Shown here piece by piece: positions 53,985-62,002 of a stretch of DNA of 64,000 nt. The translations under genes and the position numbers were made by a program. The DNA comes from Myxococcus xanthus (GTDB lineage Bacteria; Myxococcota; Myxococcia; Myxococcales; Myxococcaceae). The stretch spans positions 1,367,001 through 1,431,000 of the forward strand of contig NZ_CP017174.1 of NCBI RefSeq assembly GCF_006402735.1, written 5' to 3'. The notes under the pieces were generated by a model, which was not told the origin of the DNA, did not search any database, and was given only the letters and a program-made list of their open reading frames with translations. Numbering within the stretch: the first letter of the stretch is position 1; each line of letters begins with the position of its first letter.

Positions 53985-54439
53985 GTGCGTCGGATGACTT
54001 GAAGGACCTCTATCAAGAGGTCGTGCTGGAGCACTCCAAGCGGCCGCGCAACTACCGCGTGGTGGAGGGCGCCACCGCGGAGGCGGCGGGCCACAACCCG
54101 CTGTGCGGCGACCAGCTGGTGGTGACGCTGAAGGTGGAGGGCGGCGTCATCAAGGACGTGGCCTTCCAGGGCCAGGGCTGCGCCATCTCCAAGGCGTCCG
54201 CGTCGTTGATGACGGGGGCGGTGAAGGACCGGACGCGCGCGGAGGCGGAGGACCTCTTCGAGCGCGTCCACAAGCTGGTGACGGAAGGTCCGGAGTCGGT
54301 GGACGTGGACGCGCTGGGCAAGCTGGCGGTGCTGTCCGGCGTCAGTGAGTTTCCCGCGCGGGTGAAGTGCGCCAGCCTGGCCTGGCACACGCTGCGCGCG
54401 GCATTGGAGGGACGCGGCGAGGCCGTGTCCACGGAGTAG
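53981..54439 (+). CDS. sufU: SufU-type sulfur transfer protein
   Basis: 152 residues starting at a GTG that overlaps the sufS stop. The metal/sulfur ligands are Cys42 and Asp44 (NPLCGDQ), Cys67 (GQGCAISKASAS) and Cys130 (RVKCASLAWHTLR), matching zinc-binding SufU. The segment between Cys67 and Cys130 carries the SufU-type insertion rather than the short IscU form. It accepts sulfur from SufS and passes it to the scaffold. Confidence 0.93.
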   Translation: MSASDDLKDLYQEVVLEHSKRPRNYRVVEGATAEAAGHNPLCGDQLVVTLKVEGGVIKDVAFQGQGCAISKASASLMTGAVKDRTRAEAEDLFERVHKLVTEGPESVDVDALGKLAVLSGVSEFPARVKCASLAWHTLRAALEGRGEAVSTE

Positions 54440-54453
54440 GGGTGGAGGGCCAC

Positions 54454-54996
54454 ATGCGAGGAATGATGGCGGTGCTGGAGCGCGACGTGTCCGCGACAAT
54501 CATCCCCAGCGGAGACCGGGTGGTGCTGCCCGGAGGCTCCGAGCTGCGGGTGATGCAGACGCTCGGCGGCAACATCACGGTGCAGGACCCCTACGGTCAG
54601 CTCTTCCGCATCGACGAGAAGGACGGCGGCGTATTGGGCGAGGAGTACGCTCCCAAGGAGAAGGCCGCCGGCGACCCCAGCGAGTTCAACGAGGAGCAGG
54701 TCTGGGAGCAACTGCGCACGGTGTACGACCCGGAGATTCCGGTGAACATCGTCGAGCTGGGCCTGGTGTACGCGTGCAAGGCGGAGCCGCTGCCGGAAGG
54801 CGGGCAGCGGGTGGACATCCAGATGACGCTCACCGCGCCCGGTTGCGGCATGGGGCCGGTGCTGGTGGAGGACGTGCGCACCAAGGTGGGCTCGGTGCCT
54901 GGGGTGGTGGAGACGCGCGTGGAGCTCGTCTGGGATCCGCCCTGGGGGCAGGACCGCATGTCGGACGTGGCGCGGCTCCAGCTCGGTTGGATGTAG
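54454..54996 (+). CDS. sufT: SufT, long-form Fe-S maturation protein
   Basis: 180 residues. The N-terminal part (about 1-70) is a beta-rich domain found only in the long SufT form. The DUF59/MIP18 part follows: QLRTVYDPEIPVNIVELGLV, QMTLTAPGCGMGPVLVEDV (conserved Cys) and VELVWDPPWGQDRMSDVAR. SufT supports transfer of clusters to apo-proteins. The ATG has GGAGGG upstream and follows sufU by 14 bases. It is the last gene of the operon. Confidence 0.93.
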   Translation: MRGMMAVLERDVSATIIPSGDRVVLPGGSELRVMQTLGGNITVQDPYGQLFRIDEKDGGVLGEEYAPKEKAAGDPSEFNEEQVWEQLRTVYDPEIPVNIVELGLVYACKAEPLPEGGQRVDIQMTLTAPGCGMGPVLVEDVRTKVGSVPGVVETRVELVWDPPWGQDRMSDVARLQLGWM

Positions 54997-55008
54997 CAGC
55001 GGGACGAA

Positions 55009-55038
55009 GGCCCTGGGCGAACAGCTTCGCCAAGGGCC
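55009..55038. terminator. Bidirectional hairpin closing the SUF operon
   Basis: GGCCCTgGGCGAA (55009-55021) pairs with TTCGCCaAGGGCC (55026-55038) over 13 positions with a single mismatch and a four-base loop. It lies between sufT and the converging DJ-1 gene and can serve both. Confidence 0.65.
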
Positions 55039-55047
55039 GGTGACGTC

Positions 55048-55719
55048 TCAGCGCAGGGCCAGCCGCCGCGCGCCCAATCCGAGCGCCGCGGTGGCCAGCG
55101 TTCCCGCGAGCAGCTTCGGCCACAGGGAAGGCGCTGCCTGGCGCACGGGCACCATGGGCGCGCGCGCGGAGACCTCCGGCATCTTCTCCGCGAAGAGCTC
55201 CACCATGCCCTTGATGAACGCGAACATCTGTCGCGGTCCCGGGCTGGAGACCCAGTTGCCATCGCGCATCACCGGTTCATCCACCCAGCGGCCGCCCGCG
55301 TTGCGCACGTCGTCGCGGATGCCCGGCCACGCGGCCAGCGCCCGTTCCTCCACGAGTCCCGCCGAAATCAGGACCCACGGTCCATGACAGATGACGGCCA
55401 TGGGCAGGTCCAGCGCGTCGGCGTCCCGCACGAAGTCCAGGGCGAGCGCGCTTTGCCGCAGCAGGTCCGGGTTCACGAAACCTCCAGGCAGGAGGACCGC
55501 GTCGAAGTCCGCCGCCTTCACCTCGCGCAGGGACGCGTCCACGGAGATTTTCTTCCCCGGAACCAGGAGGTTCATCCCGCGGATGCGGCCCTTGTGGGGG
55601 GACACAATCGTCACCTCGGCGCCCTGACGCTTCAGCTTCTTCACTGGCGCTGTCAGCTCCACCTGTTCGAAGCCATCCGCCGCGAGCACGGCCACTCGCA
55701 ACCCTCTCAGCTTCTTCAT
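55048..55719 (-). CDS. DJ-1/PfpI-family protein with C-terminal hydrophobic segment
   Basis: 223 residues. GFEQVE with Glu18, DFDAVLLPGG and AVICHGPWVL with the nucleophile Cys111 and His112 define the DJ-1/PfpI fold. Family members act as glyoxalase/deglycase-like or protease-like enzymes, and the subgroup cannot be fixed. The last 30 residues (PKLLAGTLATAALGLGARRL) are hydrophobic, unusual for the family, and may bind the membrane. A weak GAGG precedes the ATG. A long in-frame extension to 56364 was rejected as antisense to the next gene. Confidence 0.85.
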   Translation of the reverse strand: MKKLRGLRVAVLAADGFEQVELTAPVKKLKRQGAEVTIVSPHKGRIRGMNLLVPGKKISVDASLREVKAADFDAVLLPGGFVNPDLLRQSALALDFVRDADALDLPMAVICHGPWVLISAGLVEERALAAWPGIRDDVRNAGGRWVDEPVMRDGNWVSSPGPRQMFAFIKGMVELFAEKMPEVSARAPMVPVRQAAPSLWPKLLAGTLATAALGLGARRLALR

Positions 55720-55885
55720 CGCGCACACCTCGCTGTGTCTGAACGGTCTGTCGTCTCGACACTGTGCATTCCCGCGTGACACGCGCATGCCGGGGGAGGC
55801 GGGCAGGGCAGCCCTGGCTTTCCAGGCCCCGCGTTGTGCCTCCTCGGAGGGCGTGTTACCGACGGAGTGTTCTGGAGGTCTTCGA

Positions 55886-57001
55886 ATGTCCGCCGCTTCC
55901 GTTCCCCTCCGCCGTGCTCTCGTCGTGGGTGCCGTGATGCTGCTTTCTCCCCTGGGCTGCGCAAGTACCGGGGTTGCTCGCACTGACAGCGAGCAGCCGG
56001 CCTCGCATGACGCGCCCGCGCCCAAGCCGAAGTGGGGGCTGGTCATCCACGGCGGCGCGGGCGTCATCTCCCGGGAGAATCTTTCCCCAGAGCGCGAGGC
56101 GGAGGTCCGCGCCGCGCTGACCCAGTCCCTCCAGGCGGGACACGCGGTGCTGGCCGGCGGCGGCTCCGCGCTGGACGCCGTGAGCGCCGCGGTCCGCATC
56201 CTGGAGGACTCTCCGTATTTCAACGCGGGCAAGGGCGCCGTCTTCACGCACGACGGCGTCAACGAGCTGGATGCCGCCATCATGGACGGCACGACGCGCA
56301 AAGCGGGCGCCGTGGCGGGCTTGCGGCACGTGAAGAATCCCATCTCGCTGGCGCGGCTCGTCATGGAGCAGTCGCCGCACGTGATGATGGTGGGAGAGGG
56401 CGCCGAAGCCTTCGCGAAGTCGCAGGGCGTGGAGTTGGTGGACCCGAAGTACTTCTACACAGAGGACCGCTGGCAGGGCCTCCAGCGCGCGCTGGAGAAG
56501 GAGCGCTCGCAGCAGCCGTCCTCCTCTCTGCCGGCGGGGTATGACCCGGTGAGCGGGGACCACAAGTTCGGCACCGTGGGCGCGGTGGCCCTGGACCAGA
56601 CGGGCGCGCTCGCCGCGGCCACGTCCACGGGGGGCATGACGAACAAGCGCTACGGCCGCGTGGGGGACTCGCCCATCATCGGCGCGGGAACGTACGCGGA
56701 CGCGCGCTGCGCCGTGTCCGCCACCGGTCATGGTGAGTTCTTCATCCGCTACACCGTGGCGCGCGACATCTGCGCCCGCGTGGAATACCAGGACGTGCCG
56801 TTGCCGGAGGCCGCCGACGTCGTCATCAACGATGTGCTGGTGAAGGCCGGCGGTGAGGGCGGCGTCATCGCGATGGACCGCGACGGCAATGTGGCCATGC
56901 CCTTCAACTCCGCCGGTATGTACCGCGGCTACGTGGGCGAGGACGGCAAGCCCGTCGTGGCCATCTTCCGGGATGCGGCGGAGGCCGCTGGCGCGAAGTA
57001 G
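55886..57001 (+). CDS. Isoaspartyl peptidase/type III L-asparaginase, exported
   Basis: 371 residues. The signal segment LVVGAVMLLSPLGCAS resembles a lipoprotein signal, with an atypical residue at -3 (PLGC, Cys25). The catalytic region is an Ntn hydrolase: GLVIHGGAGV near the start, YFNAGKGAVFTHDGVNELDA, and the autocleavage site FGTVGAVALD with nucleophile Thr230. It cleaves asparagine or isoaspartyl dipeptides after self-processing into alpha and beta chains. GGAGG precedes the ATG. It is divergent from the DJ-1 gene. Confidence 0.88.
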   Translation: MSAASVPLRRALVVGAVMLLSPLGCASTGVARTDSEQPASHDAPAPKPKWGLVIHGGAGVISRENLSPEREAEVRAALTQSLQAGHAVLAGGGSALDAVSAAVRILEDSPYFNAGKGAVFTHDGVNELDAAIMDGTTRKAGAVAGLRHVKNPISLARLVMEQSPHVMMVGEGAEAFAKSQGVELVDPKYFYTEDRWQGLQRALEKERSQQPSSSLPAGYDPVSGDHKFGTVGAVALDQTGALAAATSTGGMTNKRYGRVGDSPIIGAGTYADARCAVSATGHGEFFIRYTVARDICARVEYQDVPLPEAADVVINDVLVKAGGEGGVIAMDRDGNVAMPFNSAGMYRGYVGEDGKPVVAIFRDAAEAAGAK

Positions 57002-57070
57002 CAGCGCACGGCGGCCACCATCCGGGACGCGCTCGGGGTGGGGCTGCCTCCCTGAGCGCGCCGTGAGGCG

Positions 57071-58021
57071 TCAGTCCCGGCCGCCGCGATGTCCCCCATC
57101 GCGGCCGCGATGTCCCCCATCGCGGCGGTGATGTCCCCCGCCCCCGTTCCCGCCGGGCGACGCCCGGTGGTAGTTGCCATTGCCCCAGCGATTGCCGTTG
57201 TTGCCACGGTAGTGCTGACGCACCGGGCTGGGGCCATGCCGGTAGTGGTTCCCGGGGTGGTAGGCGTGGTGGCGCACCGCCGGGTAGCGGCGCCAGGAGT
57301 GCGTGAAGTAGTGCGGGTGCCGGCGCGCCACGGTGACGTGCGCGTGGCGGTAGACGGGCACCGTGACACGCACCGAGCCCCGGGAAGCCCAGCCGCCAGC
57401 GGAGAAGTACCAGGACGGCCCGCGGCGCACCCACCGGGACGACACGTAGACGAGCCCAGGACGGGGCGGGGCGGCCCACATGCCGTCCACCCACACGTAG
57501 TTGGCGCCGGCCCAGTACCAGTAGCCGGGCGTCCAGACGTAGGAGGGGGCTGGCGGTGCCGGCGCGCGCTCGACGCGGAGCGGCGGAGGCGCCTGCTGCG
57601 TGGTCAGCTCCTCGCTCGCCACGGCGATGGGAATCTCCACCACCGGGGAGTCATGCCGGGCCCAGCCCCCGGACACCCACCGCCACATCCGGCCGTCCGG
57701 CTCCCAGTAGCCGTTGATGAACCGGTAGCCGTCCATGGGCGCCAGCCAGGTGCCGGCGTTGAAGCGCCACTCGTCGCCGTCCCAGTACCAGTGGCCGGAG
57801 GCCCAGACGGCGCCGGCGAAGGGCCGGCCGGAGGGGTTCTCGGCGGGGAGCTGGGGCGGGGCGTAGGGCGCCATGGGCGCCGTGTCCTCGTCCTCGAACT
57901 CCGTGTCGTCGTACGCGTATTCGGAATATCCAGGCTCTGACGCGGGGACCGGCGCGGTCTGCGCGTGAACCATGGGCGCCGCCAGCAAGGTCACCAGACA
58001 AGCCCACCATCGAGGAGTCAT
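57071..58021 (-). CDS. Exported YXWGXW-like repeat protein with His/Gly/Arg tail
   Basis: 316 residues with a signal peptide (CLVTLLAAPMVHAQ). The middle contains several Trp/Tyr/Gly-rich units (ASGHWYWDGDEWRFNAGTW, INGYWEPDGRMWRWVSGGW, TPGYWYWAGANYVWVDGMW) that match the YXWGXW style of small repeats in secreted proteins. The C-terminal 90 residues are rich in His, Arg and Gly and end in two copies of RDGGHRG. It is probably an outer-surface or matrix protein; the function is unknown. Confidence 0.75.
   Translation of the reverse strand: MTPRWWACLVTLLAAPMVHAQTAPVPASEPGYSEYAYDDTEFEDEDTAPMAPYAPPQLPAENPSGRPFAGAVWASGHWYWDGDEWRFNAGTWLAPMDGYRFINGYWEPDGRMWRWVSGGWARHDSPVVEIPIAVASEELTTQQAPPPLRVERAPAPPAPSYVWTPGYWYWAGANYVWVDGMWAAPPRPGLVYVSSRWVRRGPSWYFSAGGWASRGSVRVTVPVYRHAHVTVARRHPHYFTHSWRRYPAVRHHAYHPGNHYRHGPSPVRQHYRGNNGNRWGNGNYHRASPGGNGGGGHHRRDGGHRGRDGGHRGGRD
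57085..57126. repeat. Two perfect 21-bp tandem copies in the 3' end of the YXWGXW gene
   Basis: Copies 57085-57105 and 57106-57126 are identical (core GATGTCCCCCATC), and a partial third follows. They encode the RDGGHRG heptads of the C-terminus. Copy number could vary between strains. Confidence 0.75.
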
Positions 58022-58137
58022 CGCGTCATCTCCGTGGGTTACCAGACAGATTCTGCCACCGGCCCCCTGAGAGTCCCCCAGTGCGGGGCCGGTGTAGAAA
58101 AAAGACGCGGTGCCGTCCGGCTTTATTCATCCCCCGG

Positions 58138-61100
58138 CTAGGGCTTCACCAGGACCAGCTCCCGCGTCTGGATGAGGTCCACGTCTCCGGTGAACCCGGA
58201 GAACAGCTCGTACTGGCCGGGCATGACGCGGTTGCGCGGCACGCGCAGCGACTCGGTGACGCTGAGCGTCGAGCCGTCCTGCTTCTCGGACCGGGTGAAG
58301 CGGCCGAAGGCGTTGTTCGCCTCCAGCGAGGCCTGGGGGTCGGCGAGCTTCCAGCCCTTGGGCATGGACAGCGTCACCTGCGTGCGGCTGGCCTCGGTGG
58401 TGTCGATGTAGAGCGGGGTGCGGCGCGTGCTCAGCTGCACGAACCGCCGGCCCAACTGCGCGGGGAAGGTGAGGGGCCCCAGCGCCATCCGCTGACCGCC
58501 CTCCATCCGCCCGAAGCGAGGCACGGTGAACTCGTAGCGCAGCACGAAGGGCGCGCCCACCTGCTCCTGGTTCTCCAGCTTCACGCTCGACAGCGATGCG
58601 CCGCCGAAATACCGCGCCACCGCCCCCTGCAGCGCCTGGTTGCGGCTCTCCGCCGACAGCTGGTTGAAGGCCTCGGCAATCTGCGCCGCCTCGAAGCCGG
58701 AGTACGTCTCCTCGCCCTGCCCGCTGAGCGTTCCATCCTCGGCGAGCTTCAGCGCCAGCTTCACTTCCTTGCCGGGGGTTTCCTTCAGGGGCGGCGTCTG
58801 CACCTTCTGCAGCGGGCGGCCGGGCTCGGGCAGCAGCCACGCCTCCCGCTCGCCCATGGCCAGCTCCGGCAGCTCGCCGAAGGGGCCGTAGCGCACGGAC
58901 GTGTCCACCCACACCGGCTCGGTGCCGGGCACCTCCACGCGCAGCGCCGCGTACGGCAGCAGCGCGTCCTGGGGGAAGGTGTAGGCCGACGGGTCGGTGT
59001 TGAAGGTCCGCACCGCCACCACCCGCGAGGGGATGCCCAGCGCGTCCAGGCCGGCCTTCATCACCGTCAGCCGGCTGCCCCGGTCCTGGGCCACCGTGGA
59101 CGCCGCCGTCTGGCTCAGGCTCGCGTCCCGGCCGGAGAAGCGCTGCATCACCGCCGCGTGCAACGCCTTCACCGCGTCCAGGCCGGACTTGCCCTCCGCC
59201 GCCTTGCGCGCGAAGGCGTCCACTTCCGCCGTGCGCAGCCAGCGCTCCAGGAAGGCATCGCCGTAGAGCTTCACCAGGCTCTCGTTGCCCGTGTCGCCCG
59301 CGCCCACGATGACGAAGGGCAGGTACTCGTTGGCGGAGGGGGGCGCGTCCGGCTCCGGGATGAACGGCGGCACGCGGCGCGTCTCGAAGTGGAACACCTC
59401 CAGGTCGCCGTCCACCTTGGGCTCCGGCACCTTCATCCCGTGGGCGTCCACCTTCATTCCCACGCCCTTGGGCGCCACCACCGTGTACGTCACCCAGGCG
59501 TTGGGCTGGTTCGCAATCTGGAAGTAGAAGGCGGACGCCGTGAAGCCCGGCTGCGCGGGGCCGCGCGGAGGCTCCGCGAGCAGGTACTCCACCTCCACGT
59601 AGTCACCCACGGCCACGCCGGGCAGGCTCACCGTGTCCTTGCCTTCGATGTTCTCCGGCTCCAGCACCCGGCCGTCCGCCTTCAACGTGCGCAGCGCCAG
59701 CACCTGCGCGCCGCGCGGCACATTCACCTCGGCGATCTCCTGCACGCCCGACTGCTCCAGCGCCTTCTGCACGGTGTGGATGCGGTTGACGATGCTGCCG
59801 TCGGGGTACACGCGCACCGCCGCCGCATCCAGCACGAAGGCCGCCGCGCTGCCGCCGCTGACGGGCTCCGCCTCGTAGGCGCGGATGGCCTCACGTCCGT
59901 CCACGGCGTACGCCTGCAGCAGCTCGCGGCCCGTCCTCGCGCGCTCCTCCGTGCGGCGCAGCGTCAGGTCGTCGCCCGCCATCGCCAGCGCCTTCTCGCG
60001 CAGCTTGAGCGCCTCGGCCGGCTGGCCCGCGTATTCGCGCACGTCCGCCATGCGCTTCACCAGCTCCGCGTTGCGAGGCCACACGGTCGCCAGCTTCTGG
60101 AGCACCGCGGTGGCGTCGTCGAAGCGGCGCTTGGACACGTAGAGGTTGGCCAGCGTGTTGGCCAGGCTGATGCTGCTGGGGTCGCGGGCCTGGAGCTCGC
60201 TGTACAGCTTCGTCGCCGTCTCCATGTCGCCGCGCGTGCGCGCGTGCTCGGCCTGGCGCACCACCGTCCCGGGGCAGCCATTCAGGGACGCCGCCAGCGT
60301 GTCGCTCCGCTCCGCCGCGTCACGGCGGCGGGCCAGGCTGTACTGGAGCGTCAGCGCCTCGCACAGGCCGGGCTGGGCCTCCAGCGCCGCGGCGAGTGAC
60401 TCCTCCGCCAGGGCTTCCACTTCCAGCGCCAGCGCGGCGCGGGCGCGCAGCATGAACACCGGGTGGCCGGCGGGCTGGGCCACCTCGGACGCCGTCTTCA
60501 GCATGTCCATGGCGGAGGTGGGCTGGCCCTCGTCGAGGAAGAGCTCCGCGCGCAGCAGCAGCGCCGCCACGTTGCCCGGGTCCTTGGCCAGCACGGACTC
60601 CAGGTCACGCGTGGCCCGGCCGCGCGCCACCTTGGACGGCACGGTGCGGTCCGCGGACGCTACCTCCGCGCGCAGCCACAGCAGGGCCGGGGTGTTGGCG
60701 TCCACCGAGGCCATCAGCCGCCGCGCGCCGTCCGCGTCCCGCTGCAGGCCGTCCCGCACCGCCAGCACGACGGCCAGCAGCTCACCGGCCTCCTCGTGCA
60801 GGGCCGTCTTCAATCCCTCCGTGGTGGGGAACACGCCGGGCGTCTCGTCGGAGAACTCGGCCTTGCTGCCCCAGGCCTGCGGCGCCGCGCCGGTGGCCGT
60901 GCTGAAGCGCACGCCGGACGGACGCCCGTCCACGCGCAGCAGGGCGAAGGTGAGCAGGCCGGAGGTGCCGCCCTTGAGCTGACGCACGACGAAGCGGTGC
61001 TTGCCCGCGGGCAGCTGCACGGCGCGCGCGGTGACGGTGGAGGTGGCGCGCTCCCAGGCCCGGCGCTCCATCAGCGGAGCCCCGTCCATCAGCACCTGAT

Positions 61101-61917
61101 GCGAGGTGCCGCTCACGGTGCGGGCCACGTAGAGGCCCGGCTCCGTCACGTCCGCGTCGAAGGCCTGGACATAGAGGTCGCCCTGGCCGGGCTCACCCGT
61201 CAGGTCCATCCGTCCGTCAGGGGCGCGCACCGTGCGCACCGGTAGCGGACCGAAGGCGCCGGTGAAGGGGCCCGCCAGCGAGCCACTCTGGCTCACGGGC
61301 GTGCTCTCGTCCCAGGCCAGCACGTGGAAGGGCGAGAAGGGCCCCACCAGCGAGACTTCGCTCACCCCGCCCAGTTGCCGCATCGCCGCGTCGCGGGCCT
61401 CCGCGTCGCCGCGCACCACGGCCACCGACATCCGCGCGCCGCGCATCAGATAGGCGGCCTCACCCGTCGCGCCCGCCGCCAGCGCTCGCTCCACGCCGCG
61501 GAGGATGTCGTCGTCCAGCGACCGCGACGTGCCCACCGAATCCAACACGTGGCGCGCCGCGACGGCCGCCAGCGGGTGCGTGGGCGCGCGCGCCACCATC
61601 TCCAGCGACGCCGACAGGGCGCGGTCGGGACGGCCCGCGCGGCGTGCCATCAGCGACTGACCGGCCAGCGCGTAGACGTCTCCCGCGTCGCGGGCAATGG
61701 CGTCATCGAAGCGCTGTTGCGCCAGCGTGGCGTCACCCGCGACGAGCAGGGCGTGGAAGCCCGCGAACGCGAGCGTGCGGGCCTGTTGGGTGCCCTTCTG
61801 CGCCTGCTCCGCGGCGGATTCGAGGACGCGCGGTGTCGCCGTGGAAGTGGAACGGTGGCAGCCCGTGAGGGCCGTGACGAGTGCGAGCGCGGCGAAGCCG
61901 AGTCGAATGGTGCGCAT
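58138..61917 (-). CDS. DUF3857/transglutaminase-fold lipoprotein with TPR region, catalytic Cys apparently lost
   Basis: 1259 residues. MRTIRLGFAALALVTALTGC is a lipoprotein signal (LTGC). A long helical, TPR-like part covers about 30-640 (TLANLYVSKRRFDDATAVLQ and similar). A DUF3857 beta domain (about 655-860; EPENIEGKDTVSLPGVAVGD) and a transglutaminase-like domain (about 880-1010) follow, then a beta-rich end. At the usual G-D-C site (near 940-948) the sequence reads QDRGSRLTVMKAGL, so the nucleophilic Cys is missing and peptidase or transglutaminase activity is unlikely. It may act in binding on the outer membrane. Confidence 0.8.
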   Translation of the reverse strand: MRTIRLGFAALALVTALTGCHRSTSTATPRVLESAAEQAQKGTQQARTLAFAGFHALLVAGDATLAQQRFDDAIARDAGDVYALAGQSLMARRAGRPDRALSASLEMVARAPTHPLAAVAARHVLDSVGTSRSLDDDILRGVERALAAGATGEAAYLMRGARMSVAVVRGDAEARDAAMRQLGGVSEVSLVGPFSPFHVLAWDESTPVSQSGSLAGPFTGAFGPLPVRTVRAPDGRMDLTGEPGQGDLYVQAFDADVTEPGLYVARTVSGTSHQVLMDGAPLMERRAWERATSTVTARAVQLPAGKHRFVVRQLKGGTSGLLTFALLRVDGRPSGVRFSTATGAAPQAWGSKAEFSDETPGVFPTTEGLKTALHEEAGELLAVVLAVRDGLQRDADGARRLMASVDANTPALLWLRAEVASADRTVPSKVARGRATRDLESVLAKDPGNVAALLLRAELFLDEGQPTSAMDMLKTASEVAQPAGHPVFMLRARAALALEVEALAEESLAAALEAQPGLCEALTLQYSLARRRDAAERSDTLAASLNGCPGTVVRQAEHARTRGDMETATKLYSELQARDPSSISLANTLANLYVSKRRFDDATAVLQKLATVWPRNAELVKRMADVREYAGQPAEALKLREKALAMAGDDLTLRRTEERARTGRELLQAYAVDGREAIRAYEAEPVSGGSAAAFVLDAAAVRVYPDGSIVNRIHTVQKALEQSGVQEIAEVNVPRGAQVLALRTLKADGRVLEPENIEGKDTVSLPGVAVGDYVEVEYLLAEPPRGPAQPGFTASAFYFQIANQPNAWVTYTVVAPKGVGMKVDAHGMKVPEPKVDGDLEVFHFETRRVPPFIPEPDAPPSANEYLPFVIVGAGDTGNESLVKLYGDAFLERWLRTAEVDAFARKAAEGKSGLDAVKALHAAVMQRFSGRDASLSQTAASTVAQDRGSRLTVMKAGLDALGIPSRVVAVRTFNTDPSAYTFPQDALLPYAALRVEVPGTEPVWVDTSVRYGPFGELPELAMGEREAWLLPEPGRPLQKVQTPPLKETPGKEVKLALKLAEDGTLSGQGEETYSGFEAAQIAEAFNQLSAESRNQALQGAVARYFGGASLSSVKLENQEQVGAPFVLRYEFTVPRFGRMEGGQRMALGPLTFPAQLGRRFVQLSTRRTPLYIDTTEASRTQVTLSMPKGWKLADPQASLEANNAFGRFTRSEKQDGSTLSVTESLRVPRNRVMPGQYELFSGFTGDVDLIQTRELVLVKP

Positions 61918-62002
61918 AGGAGGAGCCAGGGATAGTGCAATCCCTCGGCCGTGGCCATATTCCCCTGCGCGGGAATGTCCGGGACGCGTGCTGCCGGACG
62001 CT

